Below are positions 12,939 through 19,243 of a stretch of 21,366 nt of DNA, piece by piece. The position numbers and the translations under genes are program-made. Within the stretch, counting starts at the first letter, position 1. Each line of letters opens with the position of its first letter. Source of the stretch: a virus; the IMG/VR virus record IMGVR_UViG_3300043313_002362, positions 1 to 21,366 of that record; one strand, 5' to 3'. The notes beneath the pieces are model-generated. The model ran no database searches. It was not told the origin of the DNA and was given only the letters and a program-made list of their open reading frames with translations.

Positions 12939-13330
12939 GCCGCGTTTCTCTCGGCGTGCGTGATGTCATCGTGGCAGGACTTGCAGAGCAGAATAATCCG
13001 CGTCGCGTTGCAAACGGCCGCACGATCCATTGCCTCGCGATCGGTGAGGGCTGGCGAATGGTGGAGGTGTAGCCCTGATCGGTCAGCACTCGAGCCGGCA
13101 CGGCAGCCGATGATGAGTGTCGGTCCGTTCGGTAACCGGGAACCGCAGGCGATCGGGACGCCGGCGGCTAGCAGCCTGACAAGGTAATCCTCCCGCCATC
13201 GGCGCCACCAGCTTTGGCTGTAAATGTCGCGGACAGTGATGCGCTGGCGGCGATGATCTGCGCAATAACCTGAGCGCACGCGGGCGCTGCAGTTCGGCGC
13301 CTGGCAACGGCGAAGGAGGTTAGCCGGCAT
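12932..13330 (-). CDS. Phage HNH endonuclease
   Basis: A 132-residue protein with a short zinc-finger-like start (CQAPNCSARVRSGYCADH). The nuclease core follows: LHLHHSPAL supplies the first histidines and LLCKSCHDDITHAE the second metal knuckle with the final histidine. HNH proteins encoded next to TerL assist the terminase in cutting and are needed for packaging in several cos-type phages, so the position fits well. ATG 13330 has GGAGG five bases upstream on the minus strand; an ATG ten codons earlier at 13360 is less likely. The start codon overlaps that of a divergent gene by two bases, so its promoter must lie inside that gene. Confidence 0.83.
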   Translation of the reverse strand: MPANLLRRCQAPNCSARVRSGYCADHRRQRITVRDIYSQSWWRRWREDYLVRLLAAGVPIACGSRLPNGPTLIIGCRAGSSADRSGLHLHHSPALTDREAMDRAAVCNATRIILLCKSCHDDITHAERNAAW

Positions 13331-13340
13331 GCTGGCCTCC
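13313..13340. promoter_or_regulatory. Back-to-back ribosome binding sites with overlapping start codons
   Basis: AAGGAGGT (13313-13320) precedes the rightward ATG 13329, and GGAGG on the minus strand (13340-13336) precedes the leftward ATG 13330. The two starts overlap in the palindromic GCATGC. The whole is nearly symmetrical, so each gene's binding site is part of the other's coding or leader sequence. Confidence 0.65.
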
Positions 13341-14024
13341 GCGGCGGGCGTGCTCAGCATTAGAATTCCGGACGTGCCGCATGTTTACACTTGGCTTTGC
13401 AGCGTGACCGGGAGTTCGTCCTATTGGTGTAGAGCCTTCGACGCCGCTTATCTGGCCGACTGGATGATGGTTGCGATCACGCTGACGGCCGCTCTGGCTG
13501 CGGTCATCACTTTGCGACACTTGGCGAAGCAGACCGAGCTGACTCGAGCCGCGTTCTTGTCCACTAATCGTCCGAAGATCGTCTTGCGGCGCGTGGTGCC
13601 GATCGGAACTCCACACACCGGCCAGGAAAGCATCGACGCTCGTGCCGAATTCGCCAACGTCGGTAATACAGCTGCGACTCTGATCGGATGCCGCACCCAC
13701 ATACAACTGATTCACAACGGTCTCGCAGCGAAACCGGTGCTTGGTGATGCATGGGAAGCTAATGACGTCGGAGTAGGACAGGATAAAGGGCCGGCACAGC
13801 TCGAAGCGGGCGGTGTTTGGATCATCTTTATGAAGACATCTCCGCTGGAGACCGACGACTTCATTGGATTTCGCAACGGCACGCATAACTGCTGGGCGTT
13901 GGGCGAGATCGACTACGTCGACGCGCTTGGCGTAAGGCGCTCTGCTGGATTCTGTAGAGTGTTTAACCACGCCACGAGACGTTTCGAGCTCTTTGATGAT
14001 CCGGACTACGAATACGCGGATTAA
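13329..14024 (+). CDS. Single-helix membrane protein, cargo gene
   Basis: A 231-residue protein. A single hydrophobic helix lies at residues ~46-63 (MMVAITLTAALAAVITL), followed by a basic linker (RHLAKQTELTR) and a soluble domain of about 150 residues opening with FLSTNRPKIVLRRV. The remainder is strand-rich (RAEFANVGNTAATLIGC, VWIIFMKTS). Anchored proteins of this plan, with NRPK after the helix, are common hypothetical genes in soil bacteria and have no known function. The start is supported by a full AAGGAGGT nine bases upstream. It reads against the surrounding operon and separates the excisionase-like genes from the packaging genes, so it is probably an accessory gene. The opposite strand is also open for 295 codons but gives an incoherent protein. 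Confidence 0.75.
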   Translation: MLASAAGVLSIRIPDVPHVYTWLCSVTGSSSYWCRAFDAAYLADWMMVAITLTAALAAVITLRHLAKQTELTRAAFLSTNRPKIVLRRVVPIGTPHTGQESIDARAEFANVGNTAATLIGCRTHIQLIHNGLAAKPVLGDAWEANDVGVGQDKGPAQLEAGGVWIIFMKTSPLETDDFIGFRNGTHNCWALGEIDYVDALGVRRSAGFCRVFNHATRRFELFDDPDYEYAD

Positions 14025-14050
14025 TGCGCCACCGGTGCTCAGGTGAGCGC

Positions 14051-14217
14051 CGTAACGCTCGGTACCTTGTGCTTGTCCTTGTGCCTGTCCTTGCCCTTGT
14101 CCTTGTGCCTTGTACTTGTTCTTATGCTTGCTCTGATGCTTGTGCTTTGCACTGGTGCTGGTGCTATAGCTAGTCCTTAAATGCTTCTGTTGCGCTTGTG
14201 ATTGCACGAGCGTTACG
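14051..14217. repeat. Degenerate hexamer tract enclosed by an 11-bp inverted repeat
   Basis: The gap between the converging genes ending at 14024 and 14220 holds about 17 imperfect copies of CTTGTG/CTTGTC (14066-14175). It is bracketed by CGTAACGCTCG (14051-14061) and its exact complement CGAGCGTTACG (14207-14217); GTGAG/CTCAC outside extends the pairing with a 2-nt bulge. No gene on the plus strand explains it. It may be a termination region or a slippage-grown tract. Confidence 0.75.
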
Positions 14218-14219
14218 CC

Positions 14220-14570
14220 TCACTTCTGTGTCGATGATTTCGCAGGCAGCGACACGCGCTTTTCCCAGGTCCGCTTGACTGTGCCGTCAGCGTTCGTGCG
14301 TTGGATGGAATGCCGGAACACGACCAGTCGTTGCCCCTTCCAGCCGTCCGTTTCTGAACCGAAGAACTCGATGAGCGCGCGTCGCTGGCTGATGTTCGGC
14401 ACCAGGCGCCAGCCGTCGTCAAACATCACAACGGGCTCGAGTTGCTTGACGCCGGTGAAACGGTTGCGGATTACTTCCTCGGCTACGTCCGAGATCCGAC
14501 CTTCGTAGTGGTCTTCGAATTGTTCGCTCAACGCTTTGTCGTTGAGCCATCGCCGGAGGTGGCGCGTCAT
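14220..14570 (-). CDS. Unknown phage protein, 116 residues, third gene of excisionase operon
   Basis: The sequence resembles a loosely defined group of phage and plasmid proteins found near recombination or excision genes: LEPVVMFDDGWRLVPN, then ISQRRALIEFFGSETDGWKGQRLVVFRHSIQ, where a tryptophan-glycine-lysine turn precedes a final strand. This is from memory of the pattern, not a database match. ATG 14570 shares ATGA with the upstream stop; an ATG two codons earlier (14576) is equally possible, and a longer frame to 14702 is unlikely. The gene ends at the edge of the hexamer-repeat tract. Function unknown. Confidence 0.62.
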   Translation of the reverse strand: MTRHLRRWLNDKALSEQFEDHYEGRISDVAEEVIRNRFTGVKQLEPVVMFDDGWRLVPNISQRRALIEFFGSETDGWKGQRLVVFRHSIQRTNADGTVKRTWEKRVSLPAKSSTQK

Positions 14571-14773
14571 GTCCATGACCGTGTCGCGCGCTCGCGCCCA
14601 TGCTGATGATCGAGCAACGCGTGGTATCGGTCTCGGACCCGTTGGAGCTCGCGCTCCCGTTCGGCGAGCAGTTGCAACGCCTGTGCGCACAATTCGCGCC
14701 ACGCGTAGACCTCGTCCCGCGTGCGCGACAACTCGATCACCTGGTGGATAACCAGGCCGCCGAGATTACTCAT
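14567..14773 (-). CDS. Small coiled-coil protein, 68 residues
   Basis: A short, strongly helical protein (VIHQVIELSRTRDEVYAWRE, then LLAERERELQRVRDRYHALL) that should form a coiled coil. Nothing in it points to an activity. ATG 14773 (MSNLGG) shares ATGA with the stop of the excisionase-like gene, and its own stop is overlapped by the next start, so it is translated as the middle of a three-gene set. It may be a partner or cofactor of the HTH protein. Confidence 0.58.
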   Translation of the reverse strand: MSNLGGLVIHQVIELSRTRDEVYAWRELCAQALQLLAERERELQRVRDRYHALLDHQHGRERATRSWT

Positions 14774-14985
14774 CGCCGTCGGCCTTGGGCGGAGTTCGAG
14801 CACGTCTGCGAAGTCAGCCAGCTTTCGAGGTCGGCGTGGCGGTAGGCGATCTTCTTGCCGACGCGAATGAACCGCGGGCCTCTTCCTGTGCGGCGCCAGC
14901 GCGCCATAGTGCCCGGGGTCGAGAGGATCAGGGGCGCGGCCTGATCTGGTGTGTAGACGAGCGCCTGTTCTGCTTTCGGTGACAC
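14770..14985 (-). CDS. Excisionase-like HTH protein of element 1
   Basis: A 71-residue protein with the MerR-like winged-helix plan of excisionase/AlpA proteins. The helix-turn-helix is in TPGTMARWRRTGRGPRFIRVG, followed by the wing KKIAYRHADLESWL, nearly the family consensus. Excisionases bend DNA at the att arms so that the integrase excises the element; some members act instead as regulators of integrase expression. The start is GTG 14985, backed by GGAGG seven bases upstream. It lies about 2 kb from the right att, in the same direction as the integrase, separated from it by one unknown gene and a 67-bp gap. Confidence 0.78.
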   Translation of the reverse strand: MSPKAEQALVYTPDQAAPLILSTPGTMARWRRTGRGPRFIRVGKKIAYRHADLESWLTSQTCSNSAQGRRR

Positions 14986-15052
14986 TGAGCCTCCGTTCCG
15001 CTGTGGTTCGCAGCGATTCGTGGGCTCAGAATGCCAGACGACGGCGATTTGG

Positions 15053-15715
15053 CTAGGTCACGGAAGTGCGTCGTTGGCGTTGGACTTTCGTAACCTTTGG
15101 CTTGTCGCTATAGAAGCGCTTGTTCTTTCGACGGAGGGCTTTGAGCTCCTCTATTTGCCGCATGCTTCCTTCGCCGGCGGGCTTTCCGTCAATGCGATTC
15201 GCGATCTGGAGGATCACTCGCAGCGCGCGCACGCGCGGGCCATCACGATGCCACGTGCGCCAAATCTCCAAGCCGCCATCATCAAGACAGCTTGTGACGC
15301 GGTCGAGCATCTCGAGCAGGGCCACATTCTTCGGTCTGAATGCCGGGCGCGACGTCGAGATCAATTCGCTGTACTCGCTCAGCGGCCGCTCCCAGGTCAG
15401 GCCGGATTGCTTACGTTGCTTCCAGGTGATGATTCGTTCTGCGAGCGCCTCATAGAGGACGCTTTTGGAACCCTCCCTGTAGTCTTCTGGACTCGCATTC
15501 CGCATCAACTGCAGCAGACGTTCGGCGGTAGTGATCAGTTCGCTGTCCTCGGCCGCCCACTCCTTAACCGTGCCGGGCGTCACTCTGAGACGATCGCGAT
15601 AGCGTCCGAGCCACATTTCGATCATGAACCGCGTGGGCTTCTTGAGCTGGCATCCGAGCTCGCTCTCGATGTCGGCAAGATTGGACCGCGATAGCCGAAA
15701 AGGTCCATCGTTCAT
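15053..15715 (-). CDS. Unknown 220-residue protein coupled to integrase 1
   Basis: Not recognised. It is a charged, mostly helical protein with many tryptophans (FMIEMWLGRYRDR, VKEWAAED, IITWKQRKQSG, LEIWRTWHRDG) and a strongly basic C-terminal tail (RRKNKRFYSDKPKVTKVQRQ) suited to nucleic-acid contact. Its ATG at 15715 lies inside the integrase stop (ATGA), so the two proteins are made together. A DNA-binding helper for recombination is a reasonable guess, based only on the coupling and the basic tail. No membrane segment or catalytic motif is visible. Confidence 0.68.
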   Translation of the reverse strand: MNDGPFRLSRSNLADIESELGCQLKKPTRFMIEMWLGRYRDRLRVTPGTVKEWAAEDSELITTAERLLQLMRNASPEDYREGSKSVLYEALAERIITWKQRKQSGLTWERPLSEYSELISTSRPAFRPKNVALLEMLDRVTSCLDDGGLEIWRTWHRDGPRVRALRVILQIANRIDGKPAGEGSMRQIEELKALRRKNKRFYSDKPKVTKVQRQRRTSVT

Positions 15716-16902
15716 CGCGACCTCCTTTTCAGTGCCGCGGCGATCGTACCGCCGATGGCATTCGCGTTCTCGCGTGCGACGCTATCGTGCAAGTGTGCGT
15801 ATCGCTTCGTAGTGTCGGCCTGCGAGTGCCCGAGTTGCTCTCCGATTTGCGCCAGGCTGAGCCCGTGATCGCTGATCGCTACGCTTGCGTACGAGTGTCG
15901 GCAGGCGTCGTAGAGCCGAAGGTCGGCATCGAGCCCGGCGGCCTCGCGCAGCGCTTGGAACGTATGCGTCAACGTGCTGGCGTGCATGTGCTCGCCCTTC
16001 TGGCGGCGGCCATTGCCAGGAAACACGAAAGGGGACTCCGCGAACCTCGGCCACCGCTTCAACAGCGCGACGGCCGGCTTCGACAAGAAGATCGACTTCT
16101 CGCCGGTCTTCGATTCCGGCAGACGGATCACGCCGCGCGATAGGTCAACGAAGGCCCATTGCAGACTCGCGATCTCGTTCGGCCTGCATCCGGTGAGCAG
16201 CAGGAGTTCGATCCCGGTGAGCGCCGCCGAGGCATAAGCGCCCGTCTTGCGCCCGGCTCGCAGCGCCTTGCCGAGTTTTGCGTATTCGTCGCGGTTCAGA
16301 TACCGCTCGCGTTTCTTCTCCGTGTAGAGATCGATCCCTTTGCAGGGGTTAGGTTGAATCTTCGACCACGAGCAGAGCTTCGACAAGATCGCCACGGCGC
16401 GATTGGCCACGTACGGCGTGCTGCGCAGCCGGTGGTGCAATTTCTCGACATCCGCCGCCGTGAGGTCGATCAGGGGAATGGCGCCCAGCCACGGCCGGAT
16501 GTAGCTGTCGATCGCTTGCTTGTACGAGCGCAGGGTCGAGGCCGCCCGGTCGGGTTCCACGTACTCAGCCAGGAACCGCGCCGCCGCATCGGCCACGGTC
16601 ACCGCTCCTCGGGCGCGGTCGTTCTCCGCGCTGGGATCCTTGCCGCGCGCGACGATTCCGCGATCGTCGATCGCATGGCCGCGGGCCTGGGCGAGGGTTA
16701 GATCATCGACACGGCCGATGGTCTTCCAGCGCACGCGGCCGGACTTCAAGCGGTACTTAAGAATGAAGGTCTTTGTGCCGGCGGGGGAGACTCTGACGCC
16801 GAACCCGGGAATGCTCGCGTCCCATTCGACGTACTGCGCGCCGGCTTGCGGTTGTAGTGCATCGATCGCGCGCTGGTTCAGACGACCTACTGATTCAGCC
16901 AT
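15712..16902 (-). CDS. Tyrosine recombinase (integrase 1) of element 1
   Basis: A 396-residue integrase that would insert and excise element 1 at tRNA-Thr. The N terminus (~5-90) is an arm-binding domain of the DUF4102 type (VEWDASIPGFGVRVSPAGTK, then TLAQARGHAID). A core-binding domain (~100-195) and the catalytic domain follow. Catalytic residues: R240 (TGCRPNEIASLQW), K265 (ESKTGEK), R335 (DACRHSYAS), H359 (QLGHSQ) and nucleophile Y368 (KRYAHL). The usual HxxR histidine is replaced: the site reads Y-D-A-C-R. ATG 16902 has AGAGG upstream; a longer frame to 17010 would cover the probable arm sites. The 5' end lies 139 bp from the right att. The next gene is translationally coupled. Confidence 0.93.
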   Translation of the reverse strand: MAESVGRLNQRAIDALQPQAGAQYVEWDASIPGFGVRVSPAGTKTFILKYRLKSGRVRWKTIGRVDDLTLAQARGHAIDDRGIVARGKDPSAENDRARGAVTVADAAARFLAEYVEPDRAASTLRSYKQAIDSYIRPWLGAIPLIDLTAADVEKLHHRLRSTPYVANRAVAILSKLCSWSKIQPNPCKGIDLYTEKKRERYLNRDEYAKLGKALRAGRKTGAYASAALTGIELLLLTGCRPNEIASLQWAFVDLSRGVIRLPESKTGEKSIFLSKPAVALLKRWPRFAESPFVFPGNGRRQKGEHMHASTLTHTFQALREAAGLDADLRLYDACRHSYASVAISDHGLSLAQIGEQLGHSQADTTKRYAHLHDSVARENANAIGGTIAAALKRRSR

Positions 16903-16913
16903 GCGAGAACCTC

Positions 16914-16958
16914 TAGCTACCACATAGCTACCACGCGAGTGCGCGTCAGTGGTAGCTA
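16914..16958. promoter_or_regulatory. Probable integrase arm-type sites, right end
   Basis: Two direct TAGCTACC copies (from 16914 and 16925) and one inverted TAGCTACCAC (16949-16958) lie between the integrase start and the right att. The direct pair matches 1032-1052 at the other end of the element except for one base. The overlap with the integrase leader would allow the integrase to repress its own gene. Confidence 0.72.
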
Positions 16959-17002
16959 AGAGTAGGCGAAGAGTAGCATGAATAGGCGTATTTGCTGGCA
17001 AC

Positions 17003-17016
17003 GCGCACAAGTGCGC
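17003..17016. promoter_or_regulatory. Short palindrome between arm sites and right att
   Basis: GCGCAC-AA-GTGCGC, perfect 6-bp arms, 24 bp from the att core. It could be an excisionase or integrase accessory site; only the symmetry supports this. Confidence 0.3.
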
Positions 17017-17040
17017 TTGAATGGTATGCGCTCTGAAAGA

Positions 17041-17087
17041 ATTCGTAATCAGCAGGTCGTCCGTTCAATCCGGATCGCCGGCTCCAA
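17041..17087 (+). repeat. Right att copy: displaced 3' half of tRNA-Thr, junction of the two elements
   Basis: A perfect 47-bp copy of 921-967, covering the end of the anticodon stem to the CCA. It lacks the 5' half and is not a tRNA gene. It closes element 1 and, because another integrase gene begins 75 bp further on, is probably also the left att of element 2. Confidence 0.93.
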
Positions 17088-17111
17088 AATCCTTAGTAAA
17101 AACAGAAATTA

Positions 17112-17138
17112 GCGAATCGATTATTCGAGTCGATTCGC
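17112..17138 (-). terminator. Stem-loop downstream of integrase 2, possible terminator
   Basis: GCGAATCGA and TCGATTCGC are perfect 9-bp arms with a 9-nt loop. Read leftward from the integrase 2 stop, the stem is followed within a few bases by a T-rich stretch (AATTTCTGTTTTT). The T-run is not immediate, so termination is likely but not certain; it could also be an att accessory site. Confidence 0.45.
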
Positions 17139-17141
17139 GCT

Positions 17142-17161
17142 TGACCCCCCAACTGACCCCC
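17142..17161. promoter_or_regulatory. Paired TGACCCCC repeats, probable arm sites of integrase 2
   Basis: TGACCCCC occurs at 17142-17149 and 17154-17161, 12 bp apart, between the shared att and the integrase 2 stop codon. Short direct repeats at this place are typical arm-binding sites. They differ from the TAGCTACC set of element 1, matching the different integrase type. Confidence 0.55.
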
Positions 17162-18325
17162 TCAGCCAAAAATGGCGTCCATCTTCTGCGCCGCCTTGGC
17201 TGCGGTTTGCGTCTGCAAGTGCGAATACAGATCGGCGGTAGTTCGCAGTTCCGAGTGGCCGAGGAGCATCGACACTTCGACGAGCTCGACGCCAGCGGCT
17301 ATGAGAATGCTTGCGGCTGAATGGCGAAGGTCGTGAAACCTGACCGGCGCGATCGGCGGGTCGCATGCGGCTAGGAGCGTATGAAGCGTCCGTAACACGT
17401 TGCGTGGTGACAGACCCGCGCCAACTTTACGGCCGGCGCCGCGGCGGGCAAACGTCGTGAACACGAGACCTGAGTCGATCCAATCCGGGCCGGCCTTTAA
17501 TCGGTCCTCGAGCTGCTTTGTCCGGTGCACCTTCAATGCCTGGACGCAACGATCGGGAAGTATCAGCGTGCGCCGGCTGCGTTCGGTCTTGAGCGCCTGG
17601 AGGACCAGTTGCTTGCCAACGAGCTGCAGCTGCTGTCGTACACGAACCTCGCCGGTCTCAAGGTTCACATCCTCCCATCGAAGGCCCGTCGCTTCGCCGA
17701 GGCGAAGGCCCGACGCCAATGCCACTGAGAACAGCGCGCCGAGCCGATGGTCGCTTGCCACCTTCACGAAGGCGGACGCCTGGTCGAGTGTTAGTGGCGC
17801 AATCGCGCGCCGGCTGGATGACTTCGGGACCTTCACCAATGTCGCTGCGTTGATCGTCACGAGTTGTAGGCGCTGTGCGTCTGCCAGTGCGGATCGGAGC
17901 GCCGCATGGGCTAATGCAATTCGCCGGCGCGCGCCATGCTCGGCCTTGTGCTGATTGAGCCAACGCTGCACCGTGATTGGCGAGAGTTGTTCGAGTCGCA
18001 GCCCGCCAAATGCGGGCGAGAGGTAGCGGTCGATCGCCGACCTATAGGAGCGACGAGTGCTCGGTCGCCAACGATCGATGTTCGTCGCAAACCAGTCCTC
18101 TAGAAATCCGTCGACCGTGGGCGTGCTCGTTGTCAGCAGCTGCCCGTCTACTGCTCGGCCGCCGAGTCGCCGCAGCAGCGTGATCGCTTCATCGTTCGTC
18201 AATGCGTAGGCCGTTTTTCGTCGTCGCTTACCGTCCGAGCCGCGACCGATGTCGACCCGCACCTCCCATCGGCCATCCTGGCGGTGACGAATTGATCCTT
18301 CATTCTTACCGCGACGTTTGTTCAT
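17162..18325 (-). CDS. Tyrosine recombinase (integrase 2) of element 2
   Basis: A 387-residue integrase with an AP2-like arm-binding start (KNEGSIRHRQDGRWEVRVDI), a SAM-like core-binding domain (~70-150) and a full catalytic set: R208 (SGLRLGEATGLRW), K246 (LKTERSRRT), H331 and R334 (FHDLRHSAAS), H357 (LLGHSEL) and Y367 (DLYSHL). It belongs to the Tn1545/phiLC3-like branch and is not closely related to integrase 1. Its 3' end points at the shared att, 75 bp away. The start at ATG 18325 lies in the stop codon of the zinc-ribbon gene, with GGAGGA nine bases upstream. It should be an active enzyme. Confidence 0.94.
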   Translation of the reverse strand: MNKRRGKNEGSIRHRQDGRWEVRVDIGRGSDGKRRRKTAYALTNDEAITLLRRLGGRAVDGQLLTTSTPTVDGFLEDWFATNIDRWRPSTRRSYRSAIDRYLSPAFGGLRLEQLSPITVQRWLNQHKAEHGARRRIALAHAALRSALADAQRLQLVTINAATLVKVPKSSSRRAIAPLTLDQASAFVKVASDHRLGALFSVALASGLRLGEATGLRWEDVNLETGEVRVRQQLQLVGKQLVLQALKTERSRRTLILPDRCVQALKVHRTKQLEDRLKAGPDWIDSGLVFTTFARRGAGRKVGAGLSPRNVLRTLHTLLAACDPPIAPVRFHDLRHSAASILIAAGVELVEVSMLLGHSELRTTADLYSHLQTQTAAKAAQKMDAIFG

Positions 18326-18918
18326 TTCTTATTCCTCCGTGGTGACGGCAGCATGGGATTGTCCTTGCGATAAAAATGCTTCTGGCATTTCGGCGAGCAA
18401 TAGTCGCGGCTCCCTCCGTGACGGTGATACAGGAACATTCGACCGCAACGGCATACCCGCAGCCTGTCAACGCCGACGAATCGCAACAGCGTAATCACCT
18501 GCACCTGAATCAAGGAGTCGACGTCGGCCATGAGCGTCAACATCGGATCGCCTGGATTTAGGGACGCCGCGGCGTTTATTGGACCCACAACGAAAAACGG
18601 CTGAAATTCCGCCGGTAATCGTGGGCGCTCTTTGCGCGGAGCCAGAATCGCTTCGTTGAAGGTGTTACGCAGAGTAGCTTGCCAAATGAGCAAGTTGATT
18701 TCTGGTTCGTAATTCGTTCCATCGTCTTTCTTTGGCGCGAACGTGTCGTCGACTGATAGACCAATTCCGTGAAAATCAGCGGCCAGGATGTCTCGCATTA
18801 ACCGTTGCGCATCCGCCTTGACTAGTTCGTCACTTTGAGCGAATTCGAGTGTTCGAATTAGTAGCTTGGCCGCAGCAATTTCGCGGTCGGTGTAACGCTT
18901 TACCTGGTCCCGTTTCAT
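18322..18918 (-). CDS. CGNR-like zinc-ribbon protein coupled to integrase 2
   Basis: A 198-residue protein. The N-terminal ~140 residues are helical and not recognised. The C terminus carries a four-cysteine ribbon, RLRVCRCGRMFLYHRHGG and then SRDYCSPKCQKHFYRKD, close to the CGNR zinc finger, though the name-giving residues read CQKH here. The fold fits a nucleic-acid-binding regulator. Its stop overlaps the integrase 2 start (ATGA), and both read away from the divergent control region at 18919-19035. It may set integrase levels or act as the lysogenic regulator of element 2; neither is shown by the sequence. Confidence 0.75.
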   Translation of the reverse strand: MKRDQVKRYTDREIAAAKLLIRTLEFAQSDELVKADAQRLMRDILAADFHGIGLSVDDTFAPKKDDGTNYEPEINLLIWQATLRNTFNEAILAPRKERPRLPAEFQPFFVVGPINAAASLNPGDPMLTLMADVDSLIQVQVITLLRFVGVDRLRVCRCGRMFLYHRHGGSRDYCSPKCQKHFYRKDNPMLPSPRRNKK

Positions 18919-19035
18919 GTTCGGTGGCGTGCGTGTTTCAGTGTCACTTGACCACGCACATCAAAACCCTAGCACCGTAGTAACTCTGACCGCAAGATAA
19001 AACCTCGCAACACGCAACTAAGCGCAGGTGGAAAT
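18919..19035. promoter_or_regulatory. Divergent control region of element 2
   Basis: These 117 bases separate the leftward zinc-ribbon/integrase pair from the rightward excisionase/replication genes, so both promoters and the switch should lie here. Inverted repeats are present: GTGCGTG (18929-18935) with CACGCAC (18953-18959), and inside them GTCACTTGAC (18943-18952, arms GTCA/TGAC). No convincing -35/-10 pair could be picked on either strand. Confidence 0.55.
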
Positions 19036-19242
19036 ATGCAGTCTGAGGCTCAGGACAAATTGTTGTTATCGCCCGTGGAAGCAGCTCGCCGGCTCGGAAT
19101 AGGGCGATCAAAGATTTACGAGCTTGCCGCCGACGGTGCGTTGCCTGTGGTTCGCATCGGAAAACTGATCAAGTTCTCGCCCGAAGGATTAAGGCAATGG
19201 ATCGAGGCGAATCAGACAACCCCTCGTCCGGCTAGCCGTTGA
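19036..19242 (+). CDS. Excisionase-like HTH protein of element 2
   Basis: A 68-residue protein of the HTH_17/excisionase family: LLLSPVEAARRLGIGRSKIY forms the helix-turn-helix and LPVVRIGKLIKFSPEGLRQW the wing and final helix. AGGTGG about five bases upstream supports ATG 19036. It is the first rightward gene after the control region, and the replication gene begins one base after its stop, so they are expressed together. It may guide excision by integrase 2 or regulate the divergent promoters. It is distinct from the excisionase-like protein of element 1. Confidence 0.8.
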   Translation: MQSEAQDKLLLSPVEAARRLGIGRSKIYELAADGALPVVRIGKLIKFSPEGLRQWIEANQTTPRPASR

Positions 19243-19243
19243 T

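Larger units (their letters stand above)
921..17087. mobile_element. Element 1: phage-derived integrated element lacking head genes
   Basis: The element is bounded by the 47-bp att repeats, with a tyrosine recombinase next to the right copy and an excisionase-like gene close by. The period from one att to the next is 16,120 bp. It carries phage packaging genes (HNH nuclease, TerL), tail genes (chaperone-like, tape measure, gp10-like), two regulators, several unknown coupled genes and three oppositely oriented cargo genes. No portal, capsid, prohead protease, tail-tube, lysis or replication gene was recognised, and there is no unassigned gap large enough to hide a portal or capsid gene. It may be a decayed prophage, or a satellite using a helper for its particles. 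The tight gene overlaps argue against random decay within the operons. Confidence 0.9.

Noticed and set aside
13320-14207. Long 295-codon minus-strand frame with GQ/AQ and KH repeats
   Set aside because: It is antisense to the membrane protein gene, which has a strong ribosome binding site and a coherent helix and domain. The repeat peptides come from the hexamer DNA tract and the rest has no domain-like pattern.
17041-17087. Second tRNA gene
   Set aside because: Only the 3' half is present; the acceptor 5' strand and D-arm are missing. It is an att copy.
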